The notes below the pieces were generated by a model that did not search any database, was not told the DNA's origin, and was given only the letters and a program-made list of their open reading frames with translations. Shown here one piece after another: positions 1 through 9,853 of a stretch of DNA of 64,000 nucleotides. Positions within the stretch are counted from its first letter, which is position 1. Each line of letters starts with the position of its first letter. The stretch comes from Gossypium raimondii (Eukaryota; Streptophyta; Magnoliopsida; Malvales; Malvaceae). The DNA lies in assembly GCF_025698545.1 (NCBI RefSeq), contig NC_068576.1, positions 49,448,390 through 49,512,389 on the forward strand. The letters run 5' to 3'. A program made the translations under genes and the position numbers.

Positions 1-1126
1 ATTATATCCTTAAATGAGAAGTGACCTAAGTTTGTTTGGTTACAGAATTGTCCCTGTAATTTTTAACTTGTCAGTCTTCAATGTCACAACACCCATAACA
101 CAGCCTTGCTGGCGTCATGACATGAACAACAAGCCACTAGGTTCCCTTCACTTCAACATTTGGTTTGGAGCCACAACCTCGAGAACTTAAAATCACGACT
201 TTGAAGTTCAATGTTGCAATACTCTATATTTAATGTAACAACCTTCACAACATAGTATTCCAAAGTTGAGTTTTGGTGAAATTAAACATCCTCAAAATGA
301 TAAAAATATTAAATTTTAGTTGATTCACATAAAATTAATTAAATTCGGATATTAAAATATATGTACCGTAAATAGCAAAGTGATAAAAATGATAAATTAT
401 AGGATTAGAAAAAGTGAATTAATGTACTAAACGTTAAAGAAAAAAGACAATAATATTACATAAAAATATGGAGGTATCTGTTTATCACTATACTACGTTT
501 GTTTTAATTTTAAATTGAATCGGAAGAAGGTCATAGTTTTGGATGTAGGTGGGATTTGCAAGTATTATATATATATAAGCCCTCATATTTGAACCACACA
601 AGAATTGGAGACAGTAATTAGGAGTGAATTTGATTCAAAAAATTGAAAAAATTTGAATTTTAAGTTAATCGAATTGAGTTATTCGACTCAACTTGAATTA
701 GTAATTTAAGTCGAGTTAAATTTTTAATTGAATAACTCAAATAATTGATTGGTGTAAATACTCCTTTTGTCCCTATCAATTTTGAAAATGAGCAAACTGG
801 GTCTCTCTCTCAACAAAATTACAAAATAAATTCAAAATAAAGTTTAAAACTCAAATTATTTATAAAAATTCCAAATTTTATATTTTAAAAAATTATAAAA
901 TAAATAATTAATTAATTTTAGGACCTAAATAAGTTAAAATTTTAAAATTTTCTAAAACAATAATTTTGGGATCTAAATAAGTTAATTGGTTATTCAAGTT
1001 TATCATACTAATTTTTTTTGCTTTGAATTTTTTCAAATATATAGGGTTTCAAATTTATGTGCTATAACATGAAATTAGTTATATTGTAAAATATTTTAGT
1101 TTGACATGTTTATTTTTTAGTTATAA
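1..1126. other. AT-rich gene-free stretch
   Basis: No coding frame of credible length or composition is visible on either strand. The sequence is strongly AT-rich with short A/T runs and weak internal repetition of the kind seen in old decayed transposon DNA. The part at about 600-1020 has the look of noncoding repeat sequence (alternating ttgaatt/aattgag words), but no termini or target duplication were found. Confidence 0.6.
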
Positions 1127-1259
1127 GAACCATTTTAGATAGACGGTGCGTTTACTTGTGGTTAATATAAAACAATGATGACAAGTAAAATTAAATACTA
1201 TAATGTGAGAAAAAATTAAACGTACCATACTAAAAATAAATGTCCATCTAAAAGAGTCC
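1127..1259. mobile_element. Decayed Harbinger/Tourist-like MITE, copy 1
   Basis: A 133-bp element with imperfect terminal inverted repeats (left contains TTTTAGATAGAC, right end contains GTCCATCTAAAA) flanked by TAA at 1124-1126 and 1260-1262. Its interior aligns with the younger MITE at 8883-9021 (shared GGTGCGTTTAC, AATGTGAGA and similar words). Most differences are C-to-T or G-to-A, as expected from old methylated DNA. The 3-bp TWA duplication and size fit PIF/Harbinger-derived MITEs; the family is assigned from structure only. The right TAA directly abuts the target duplication of the Mutator-like element. Confidence 0.6.
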
Positions 1260-1262
1260 TAA

Positions 1263-1272
1263 GTCTTCAGGT
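1263..1272. repeat. Left target-site duplication of the Mutator-like element
   Basis: GTCTTCAGGT stands immediately before the first base of the left inverted repeat and is repeated without mismatch at 8831-8840 after the right end. A 9-11 bp duplication is characteristic of Mutator-like elements. Confidence 0.9.
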
Positions 1273-1520
1273 GGGTTTTTTACAATAATATTATAAAAAA
1301 ATAAAAATTTACCAAACTATTATAACTTTTTTTATTTACCAAAATATATAAATTTTTTTATTTACCAAAATATATCAAAAAACAAAACAAAAAAAACCTG
1401 CAAAAAAAAATCAGATCGATGTGACAATTAACTGGTGACGCCAATGGTATTGGCGGCACCAAAGGTGCCAATGCCATTGGCGGCACCAATGGTGCCATAC
1501 TAATTGGCGGCACCACTCGT
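1273..1520 (+). repeat. Left terminal inverted repeat of the MULE
   Basis: The outer ~120 bp is A/T-rich and repeats TTTATTTACCAAAATATAT. The inner part, from about 1436, is GC-richer and holds repeated GGCGGCACC / GGTGCC words that form near-palindromes such as GGCACCAATGGTGCC. The same arrangement occurs, inverted, at 8600-8830. Such internal repeats could be transposase-binding sites; that is inference. Confidence 0.85.
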
Positions 1521-1522
1521 AT

Positions 1523-1530
1523 TATAAATA
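1523..1530 (+). promoter_or_regulatory. TATA box of the MULE transposase transcript
   Basis: TATAAATA at the inner edge of the left inverted repeat, followed within about 30 bp by a purine-rich leader (1558-1631). The leader ends at a good donor (GGAG/GTATTT), and an acceptor (TTTGACAG) lies just before the transposase start at 2080. This suggests a 5' UTR intron of about 1632-2065. Confidence 0.5.
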
Positions 1531-1737
1531 CGACCTCTGTCCAGCTGAAGAGAGAATCAAAAGAAAAAAAAGAAGAAGAAGAGTTGGCGCGGAAAAGAAG
1601 AGAAAAAGAGAGAAAAGAGGAGAAAAAGGAGGTATTTTTTTAAAAATAATTGATTATATTGTTGTTATTATTTTGTATATTTTGTAATAATTTTTGTTTT
1701 AGTTTAGTTATTAAGATTAATAAAACTCAAAATAATA

Positions 1738-1782
1738 GTATTATTATTATTATTATTGTTGTTGTTGTTGTTGTTGTTGTTA
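1738..1782. repeat. TTA/TTG trinucleotide microsatellite
   Basis: A run of TTA triplets passes into a run of TTG triplets inside the predicted 5' UTR intron of the MULE transposase. It is a simple repeat with no coding content. Confidence 0.85.
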
Positions 1783-2079
1783 GTATTAAAATGTTATTAA
1801 TGTATTAAGATGTAACTTAGTAATGTAATTGTTAGCGAAAACTAGTATTATTATTATGGTTACTTATTATTTTTATTTACGAAAATAAACTAGTTAGTAA
1901 AAAACTAGTATTATTATTATAGTTAGTTAGTTAGTTATTATTTTTAGTAAAATTAATAATTTTAGTGTGTATTATTTTGTGTATTATTTTGAGTATAATT
2001 TTTTTTTAAGTAATTCAGTTACCGTTCGAGATTTTTTATGAGATTTTGTTTTTTTTATTTGACAGATTAAATATTGAAG

Positions 2080-4761
2080 ATGGATGTTAAGTTTCTTGTA
2101 TGCGTTTATTTCGATGGAGTCATATTGACAACAAGTGTTGGATGTGTATTTGAATGTCGGCAACAAATAGCAATGAGATTTAATAGAAATGTAGCGTTCG
2201 ATGAAATGAAGGCAAGGATTAATGCAAAAATCCATAAACGTTGTGGGAGAAGGATATCAAAAATTTTCTACAAGTTTCTAGTTTCGACAAATCCGGTCAA
2301 ATTCGTCGAAATGGAACTTGTAGACGACGAAGACGTGGAGACAATGGTCGATCTCTACTGTGGGAATGGGAGTGAGAAGAATGCACCGATTCACTTATTT
2401 GCTGAGTTAGTCGGTATGGAGCAAAATGCATCTGATGAACAAGACGGGGCTGAAGAACCGCGGATGGTGGCTCCAATATCATACGTTGATAGTGAATCAA
2501 CTATAGGTGGGATCGGTATCGACCTGAATATTACAGCCGATGTTGACATGGTTGGTGGTGAAGAAGAATGTGCCGGCGAAGAAGAAGGTGGTGGCGATAA
2601 TTGGGATGAAGAGGTCATAGTGACGCTGATCCCGATGTGGACGATGTACCTGATGATATTGACGCTGAAAATGTCAACAATGATGAAGGCATTAACGCTT
2701 CTTCGGTCGGGGAGCAGATGCGGCGTATTGTGATACACAATAATCCTGGGCCACACATGTCGCTCATAGACCTCGACGCAGCGTATATATCTAAGTTTTC
2801 GGAGTACCCTGAAATAGTTCATTCTCACAGACTGGCCGTAACATCTGATGATGATGAGTTATTCATAGGCCAGAGATTCAGCTGTACAGAAGAGTGCGTA
2901 TATGCCATTAAACGGTACAACATGAAGATATCAGTGGATTATCGGTACAACATGAAGATATCCGTTTCTACTCCGACAATATATGTTGGGGAGTGTTAGA
3001 AGGCAGTGGAAGGCTGCAATTGGCGGGTACGAGCTGCATTCATTAGAAGTTCTCAGATGTGGAAGATATGAAAATTTTTTTGTCCTCATATATGCACATC
3101 AACACGTATGACAGAAGATCATGGAAAACTTGATTCGAAAACTATTTGTACGTGTATCATGCCAATGGTGAAGGATATGCCGACCATTAGAGTTTCGGTA
3201 CTCATTGCGAAAATGCAAGCACGATTCCAGTATCGAGTCTCATATTGGAAGGCATGGGTAGCTAAACAGATGGCGATGGAGCAACTGTATGGGGATTACG
3301 ATTCGTCTTATAACGAGCTTCAAGGTTGGATAGCTGCTATGCGGGAGTACGTACCGGGGACTGTGATTGAGTTGCAGACAAGTCCATATTATGGCCTAGA
3401 TTAGCAGTTATAGCTGGCAAAAAGGATTTTCCATCGGATGTTCTGGACGTTTGATCCATGTGTGCGGGCATTTCCCCACTGCAAGCCACATGTGCAGGTG
3501 GATGGGACCTGGTTGTATGGAAAATATACGAATCGCTTCTTGCGATTGCTCAAGACGATATGAACGCGTTCTCGATAGCATTTGCTATCGTAGATAAAGA
3601 GAACATAGAGTCTTGGGAATTCTTCTTCACAAATCTGCGGAGGTATGTGATTAGGAACGATAACATTTGCATCATCTCCGATAGAGGGAAGGGTTTAATT
3701 GCAGCTATTAGGCGTTCCAGTGTGCCATGAAGATCCGTTTACTACATTCGTCACATTGCGTCAAACTTCCATAAAGATTATAAGAATGCAGACTGGAAGA
3801 GACAAGTCGTGGCAATGGGTAAATGATAATCTTATCTTTTCAATCTAAGTTGTAATGTTTGATGTTATCGACTTATTAGAACTTATTTTTCGTTAATACG
3901 TATGCAGCGTACGAGTTAGAGCCACATATTTTCCGGAAAAGAATGAACTAACTTGAGAGTGACATGGAGGGGCAGATAAACACATCTTTCCGGCAATGGT
4001 TGCGCACAATGGAGCCGTGGCAGTGGGCTCAAAGTTTTGACGTGGGCTTTCGTTATGGCCACATGACCACAAACTTAGTCGAGGGGATCAACGCTGTCTT
4101 GTTGAAAACACGTCATCTTCCGATTACATCGGTATTTTCTGCTACTTTCTACAGGTTGGCTACGTTGATGCCAAGAATGGGGGGCAGCAAGTGGACCAGA
4201 TTCAGGCGGGACATGTGTTTGTTGAACATGTGAGGGATGCAATGGTCGTAAACCGTCGGTTGGCGAGGTCAATGAACGTGAAAATATATTCACGACGACT
4301 GGAAACGTTTCGAGTTACTGAAAAAATCGGTCGTCGAACTAGGTCCTACGGAGTTGATCTCCGGAACAGACGGTGCGAGTGCAGGAAGTTCGAAACACTT
4401 CATTATCCCTGTGCACATGTCGCGACAGCGTATGCTAAAGTCAACCTTAATGCTGAACAATATGTCGATGATGTGTACACGCTGGAGCGCACATTGCGTG
4501 TCTGGAAGAATGAGTTCCCCGTCCTGCCGGACCTATCTACGTGGGAGGTGCCGCCGATCACTTTTGAGTTTCTCCCAGACGCAGGGCTATTGAGGAATCC
4601 AAGGTCGTCTGTAGTCAAGCAGAATCCGTAATGAGATGGACATTTGGGAGAAATCTGACGGAAAGCGTTGTGGAATATGTAGGTTAAGTGGTCATAGCCA
4701 GAATAAATGCTCTAACCGAAACTTTCATGTCGGGCAGTCATCGAGATCGGGGCGAAATTGA
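2080..4761 (+). pseudogene. mudrA-type MULE transposase, decayed
   Basis: The remnant spans the whole family layout in several frames. The N-terminal domain is read from ATG 2080 (the upstream TTG is not a start). It is followed by the acidic linker, the MULE DNA-binding region (about 2740-3400), the transposase core with V-D-G-T-W-L-Y-G (about 3500) and I-S-D-R-G-K-G (about 3675), then N-L-V-E-G-I-N (about 4075). A SWIM zinc finger (C-E-C...C-A-H, 4370-4420) and a C-terminal CCHC knuckle C-G-I-C-R-L-S-G-H-S-Q-N-K-C (about 4675-4715) close it. A canonical intron lies at 3819-3907. Lesions include TAG at 2997 in a conserved Glu-Cys-Trp, a 30-bp internal duplication near 2910-2970, frame changes near 2630, 3460, 3560, 3730 and 4200, and a TAA in the Met-Asn-X-Leu-Glu stretch near 3947. 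Family assignment is firm; an active product is not expected. Confidence 0.85.
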
Positions 4762-5070
4762 GCTACTGACCCAAAATTTTTATGTATATTGTTATAAAAG
4801 GTAATTTTAAGATTATATCGATTTTTTTATTCGGCTTATGCTTACGCTTAAATTGTATCCAAATTGTAACATTACTATTTAAATGTTAAAAAAAACCATG
4901 TGAGCGTTGTGGAATTATTAAGATTATATCGAAAATAGAGGCATTCATAATTTGATTGAGCTTTAATATAATGAAAAAAGTCGTGGCAATGGATATTTAT
5001 ACATAAAATTCAGAAGTAAGCAATAACTAAAATACAAATATGGCATTTATGGAAAAAGTGCATTAAACCC

Positions 5071-7074
5071 CTAAATTTGATGGTTCGATGGTGTTGTCCG
5101 GGGGGTATACCTACGCGGAGGTCGACGCTCACGGCCTGGGCGACGACTAACATCCTCATTGTCCGCAGGTGGGGGCATGGAAAACGTAGAGGAAAGGTCC
5201 TGTTGTTCGTTCGCCACCGACGAACTTGAACCATCATGAGTCCTATAATGCTGCAGATACATGTCGGACGGGCCGGTCATGCCGTACTGCGGTCGGGGGG
5301 ATCTAAACAGTTCAAAGTCGTAGGCGTATTCGCCCTGTGCGAAGCTCGGATAATATTCATCACCCACCGAATCCGGACGATAGCCATGTGAATCCATATT
5401 TAACTGTGATTGTCCGGAATCTGGTAGGGGTCCTACTCGGGCTCTGCCTGTTGCGGAGAATAATATGCCATCGGCTCCGCATCCAGCGCGCTCGCTACGT
5501 CCGATCCCCAAACTTGCTGCACGTAGGGGGGATTACAGTCGATTGCGCTCCAAGTAAATACGGCTTCCCGCAGCTATGGTACCATTATGCATACTCCAAT
5601 GATGGTTGCAGGTCGGTAGCCATAACCATGTGAGGAATTCGGCGCAATCGATCGTTCCACAGTGCGACGTATTTCTGGTGATATATTCCCCAGTCCAATT
5701 GAACTCTTCCTCTCTTTGTCAAGCCGTGATCATCCCCCAACTGGCACGGCGGATCCGGGATAGGTTGGATGCACCAAAACTGCCGAAGCACCCGATCGCC
5801 ATGATACCACTCGACGATGTTGAAATTTATTATTGGTGTGTTAGTACACCATATGTGGGAATCAACGAGTGCGGACGAGGGTACAACATTCAAAATTTTT
5901 GGCCTCCGATACGGCATCCATAAAAACTGCATGAGTAATAACATTGTAACGAGTTAGACCGATAACATGTGAGTAAGATATAGAAATAGAATAGATGTCA
6001 TTAATAATAGAATAGCAGCTTACCCCTTCCCGGGCATGCTGTTCAATCCTAAGGCGGTATATCGGGACATCACTCGACTTCTCGATGCCTGGACGGGTCG
6101 CCCACCTACAAAAATTAGTACAGGGTTTAGGGTTGGTAACATTACCATATATATTATTCAGGACAACTAATGACAATTTGTAATATTTTTATCACCTGAG
6201 TGGCAGTGGATACAGATAGGGTTGGTGAGTAACGCGTGCCAAAAGCGGCATCCGATAAAGCGCCCATGACTGCAGCAGTATGAGGCATCCGCCGATGTCT
6301 TTAACTTGCAGCTCTGTCGCCCATACAAAGCTCCCGGTACAGCGTCGCTAGAACGGCAGAACCCCAGCTGTACGATCTAGCAGTGGAGAAATCAGCTAGC
6401 ACGGACAAGTATGACAAATGCACACTGTCGCCGTTTGCATCAGGCATGAGTACTGCCCCTATCATATGCATGATGTTCGCTCGAGCAGCGCACATCAGCT
6501 CACCTTCACTGGCGGTCGCTGATAATTCACATATTTTGGCTTTTAGCCATGTAAATTTTATGCCGGAAAAATATTTATCACCATCCTCTGGTGACTCTCC
6601 TAGAGTTGATAGCAAGCCGCGGTAGGATCGGTGAATGAAGATACTCCGTTCACGGGACTCCGTCAATTGGGAGCCCAAGCTGCACTGCAACATCCTCCAA
6701 GGTCACCGTGCACTCCCCGCACAGAAAATGGAAAGTATAGGTCTCCGGACGCCACCGCTCTAATAGCGTAGATAATAAATCAAACCGCAAGTCGGAGGAC
6801 CGGATCAATGCTCTTCGACCCAAATCGGCTAGCTCAGTGCGGCATAAATCGTGCATTCGAGCTATCTTTAAAGCAATCGACACGACCCTTAATACTCGGA
6901 ACGAGTCCCGATAGTGTAAAATTACGAAAAAATATTACGATAACATAATTTATTTGTATATCTGCGTATATCGTTTTAAATAAATAGAACTCTTGATTAA
7001 CAAATAATAAATCATACCGCGTTATTAGCCGCATCAGATATGTGTCTAATATCGGTTCGTATCAATCGAGCCAT
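5071..7074 (-). pseudogene. Plant mobile domain (PMD, MAIN-like) gene inside the MULE, decayed
   Basis: PMD proteins are plant-specific, nuclear, and include MAIN and MAIL1, which act in gene expression and transposon silencing; many copies ride on transposons. Exon 1 is 7018-7074 (M-A-R-L-I-R-T-D start, donor GTATGA). The core follows: E-R-W-R-P-E-T and C-G-E-C-T-V-T-L-E-D-V-A-V-Q-L-G-L-P at about 6660-6760, W-G-S-A-V-L-A-T-L-Y-R-E near 6330, I-G-G-C-L-I-L-L-Q-S-W near 6280, and V-E-W-Y-H-G-D-R-V-L-R-Q-F near 5790. The C-terminus is basic and Arg/Pro-rich (5071-5160). Introns are visible near 6107-6195 and 5940-6025. A TAA after L-E-Y-A (about 5585), a TAG near 5435 and a frame change before the tail break the reading frame. 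It lies tail to tail with the transposase. Family identity is clear; the start of exon 2 is uncertain. Confidence 0.8.
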
Positions 7075-8599
7075 TGCGATGCCTGCAAGTTGAAAAAAAA
7101 GTTAGTAAATAAATCTTACTTCGGCCATTTATTCGTATTTTTTTCTTCGCATTTTATTACTTTAAAAAATATCATAATTTCTAATTTTATAATTTTACAT
7201 TATTTCAATGCATAATGTTTGAAATTTATTACTCTAGTGTGTTATTTAAATTAATTTGGTGTAAAAAAATAACCCTTACCCCTGCCCTTTGCTCGTATTA
7301 TTTTCTCGATTTTTATTACTTTAAATAAAATTATATTATTCTCGTATTTTATTGTTTTATATCATTTCAATACATTTTTTGAAATATTTTGTATTAATTA
7401 TTTCTGAATTTTATAAAAGTTAGTAATACACTCTTACTTACGCCATTTGTTCGTATTTTTTCTCCGCATTTTATTACTTTAAAAATATCATAAACTTAGT
7501 CTTTTATAATTTTACATTATTTCAGTGCATCATGTTTGAAATTTATTAATGTAGTGTGTTAAGGGGGAGTAAAAGAAAATAATAAATAAGCAGGGATTAA
7601 AAGGTAATTAGCCACATATTTGTGCCGCCTTTTTTTCCCTCCATCACCCTTTTTTTTTCCTCTATTATTTTGGTAAATAAAGAAAAAGTTTATAAAATTT
7701 TGGTATTTTTTTTGTAATATTTTGCTAAAAAAGCCGCAATAAACTCTTTCCCCTGCCCTTTGGTCGTATTATTACTTTTTCGATTTTTATTACTTTAAAT
7801 AAAACTATATTATTTTCGTATTTTATAATTTTATATTATTTCAGTACATTTTGTTTCAATTATTTGTATAAATTATATTATTGATGTTTTTAAAAAAAGT
7901 AATACACTCTTACTTGACCATTTCTGCGTATTTTTTATCCGTATTTTATTTTTTGTAAATATCGTAAATTTTTATTTTATAATTTTACATTATTTCAATT
8001 TATTATGTTTGAAATCTATTACATGTGCATTTTCGCATTTTTCCGCATTTTATTATTTTCGATAAATATACAATTCCGTTTTTTCTTTTCGTATTTTATG
8101 TTTTCTTAAACATACTTCTTTGTCATTTTACTTTTAATGCTATTTTCCTAAAATTTTAATTTCAAATTCCTAAATAAATTTCATAAAAAAATCCCTAATC
8201 AACATACAATGTTCATACCATTATTTTTCTTTCTAAACATTTTTCATAAAATATATATGCTAAATAAAATAATAAAATAACTATAATGAAATAACATAAA
8301 TTTTAAATACACAAATATTACAAAAAAATAAATTTATAAATAAAATTACCTTTTTTTTCTTTTTTTCCTTCCTTCCCTCTTCTTCTTCTTTTTTTTTCTC
8401 TTCTCCTTTCCTTTTCTTTCCTTATTTCTTTCCTTTTTCTTCTCTTTTCCTTCTCTTCTTCTTCTTTCTTTCTTTTTTTCTCTTCTCCTTTCCCTTTCTT
8501 TCCTTCTTTTTCTTTCTTCCCTCTCCTTTCTTCCTTTCTTTCTCTCTTTCTTTCTTTCTTTCCCTCTCCTTCTGCCCCCCACCACCGACCCCCCCTATT
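7075..8599 (-). other. Noncoding 5' side of the PMD gene within the MULE
   Basis: About 1.5 kb of A/T-rich DNA with several related segments (words such as TTTATTACTTTAAA and ACATTATTTCAATGCAT recur at about 7140-7220, 7310-7400, 7440-7520, 7790-7870 and 7930-8010). This is probably leader and intron sequence amplified within the element. No coding frame is supported. The reading frames through 8318-8677 only reflect the pyrimidine tract. Confidence 0.55.
8347..8577. repeat. ~230-bp polypyrimidine tract inside the right TIR
   Basis: Almost uninterrupted C/T on the + strand (G/A on the - strand), made of CTTCTTCTT, TTTCC and similar words. A shorter purine-rich tract occupies the matching place inside the left TIR (1558-1631). 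Both would be purine-rich 5' leaders of transcripts starting from the inverted repeats. Confidence 0.8.
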
Positions 8600-8830
8600 A
8601 TTAACTGGTGCCGCCAATGGTATTGGCACCATTAGTGCCGCCAATGGTTTTGGCACCTTTGGTGCCGCCAATCTCATTGGCGTGACCAGTTAATTGTCAC
8701 ATCGATTTGATTTTTTTTATTTTTTTTATATATTTTGGTAAATAAAAAAAATTATATATTTTGGTAAATAAAAAAAGTTATAATATTTTGGTAAATTTTT
8801 ATTTTTTTATAATATTCTTGTAAAAAACCC
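8600..8830 (-). repeat. Right terminal inverted repeat of the MULE
   Basis: The inverse complement of 1273-1520. It contains the same TTTACC-rich outer part, the conserved block TCGATGTGACAATTAACTGG, and the repeated GGCGGCACC / GGTGCC words. It ends GTAAAAAACCC directly before the duplicated GTCTTCAGGT at 8831-8840. Confidence 0.85.
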
Positions 8831-8882
8831 GTCTTCAGGTTGAATTGGATTTGTTATGGCTTATTCATGCACTATAAACTTA

Positions 8883-9021
8883 GGGTGAGTTTGGATGGGC
8901 GGTGCGTTTACCTGCGATTAGTGTAAAAACAGTGGTGGCGGTGCGATTAGATACTGTAGCGTGAGACAAAAAGTAAGCTAAACGCACCGCACCGCACCCA
9001 ATCGCCCATCCAAACCCACCC
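8883..9021. mobile_element. Harbinger/Tourist-like MITE, copy 2
   Basis: A 139-bp element with terminal inverted repeats (left GGGTGAGTTTGGATGGGCGG; right end CGCCCATCCAAACCCACCC) flanked by TTA at 8880-8882 and 9022-9024. GC-rich compared with its surroundings and with few degraded positions, so much younger than the related copy at 1127-1259. Confidence 0.8.
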
Positions 9022-9024
9022 TTA

Positions 9025-9774
9025 GACATAAAAAGAATCCAATTTGTTGAAAGCTTATAACCCTCGTCAAAAGTATCATATATATATATATATATTAGAT
9101 TTTGTCACATCTACAATTTAGGTGAAAAAATATTATATGTTAAAAATTCATTCAATAATGAATATAATTGAAGAGGTAATAAATTTGTATTTAATATTAT
9201 TAAACACATATTTGATCCTTAATTTGTAATTTTAAATGTTTTATTTTAAAACAATATAAAAGTATAAAAAATAAAAATGTCGCAATGTTACTTAATTATA
9301 ATTTTTTAAAAATATTTTATAATTTTATAATTAAATTGGTGACCGAATAAAAATAACACTAACCTAATAAGTGCTTAAATATAATAATAAGATATAGATT
9401 AATTATAAATTTAAAAAATAAATTTCAGTATTTTCATAATTAAATTAGTAATTAAATAAAGAGTAACATTAACTCATTAAAACAATAAAAGGATAGATAT
9501 TTTGATTGGTTGTTTGATTAGAGTTAAAACTAAATTTCATCCGACCAGATAAAACCGAATCCGATGAAAGCATGTAGATAAACATCTTACCAAAACTGAT
9601 GTGTTTGACGTGGCATTGCAAGCTGTAACTGAAGAGGACCCAAACATGCAGCAGACCAAACTCTCGACAACATCGCCTTCGTCATCATCAATCCAAGTCT
9701 AACCACACGCTTTCATTCTTGGAGTTCACATTTTACTTGGATAACTATACTTCGCCGTTTGAATTACTTCAACA
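9025..9774. other. Intergenic region and upstream region of the raffinose-synthase family gene
   Basis: A/T-rich and without coding potential. It contains a short AT dinucleotide run at about 9076-9096 and degraded A/T repeats up to about 9540. The last 200 bp become GC-richer and lead into the TATA box at 9775. Confidence 0.55.
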
Positions 9775-9782
9775 TATAAATA
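9775..9782 (+). promoter_or_regulatory. TATA box of the raffinose-synthase family gene
   Basis: TATAAATA 72-79 bp upstream of the ATG at 9854, a normal spacing for a short 5' UTR. Confidence 0.55.
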
Positions 9783-9853
9783 GCTGAGCCCTTTCCATTG
9801 AAAAACCTGTCAAACGCTTCTTCTTTCTTCTTCATTTTGATTTCCTCAAACAA

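Larger units (their letters stand above)
1273..8830. mobile_element. Mutator-like element (MULE) carrying transposase and PMD genes
   Basis: A 7,558-bp element bounded by long terminal inverted repeats starting GGGTTTTTTACAA and by a perfect 10-bp duplication. The arms, about 240-250 bp each, run from 1273 to about 1520 and from about 8600 to 8830, and agree closely apart from small indels. Inside are a mudrA-type transposase remnant on the + strand (2080-4761) and a PMD/MAIN-like gene remnant on the - strand (5071-7074), which converge. Co-carriage of PMD genes by plant MULEs is known; this copy shows both genes inside clean termini. Both genes contain stops and frameshifts, so the element is probably no longer autonomous. 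The duplication is unmutated, while the two arms have small differences. Confidence 0.9.

Noticed and set aside
8318-8677. Two overlapping minus-strand ORFs rich in Lys, Arg and Glu
   Set aside because: They are a by-product of the polypyrimidine tract: low-complexity residues, no domain, and they run into the TIR.
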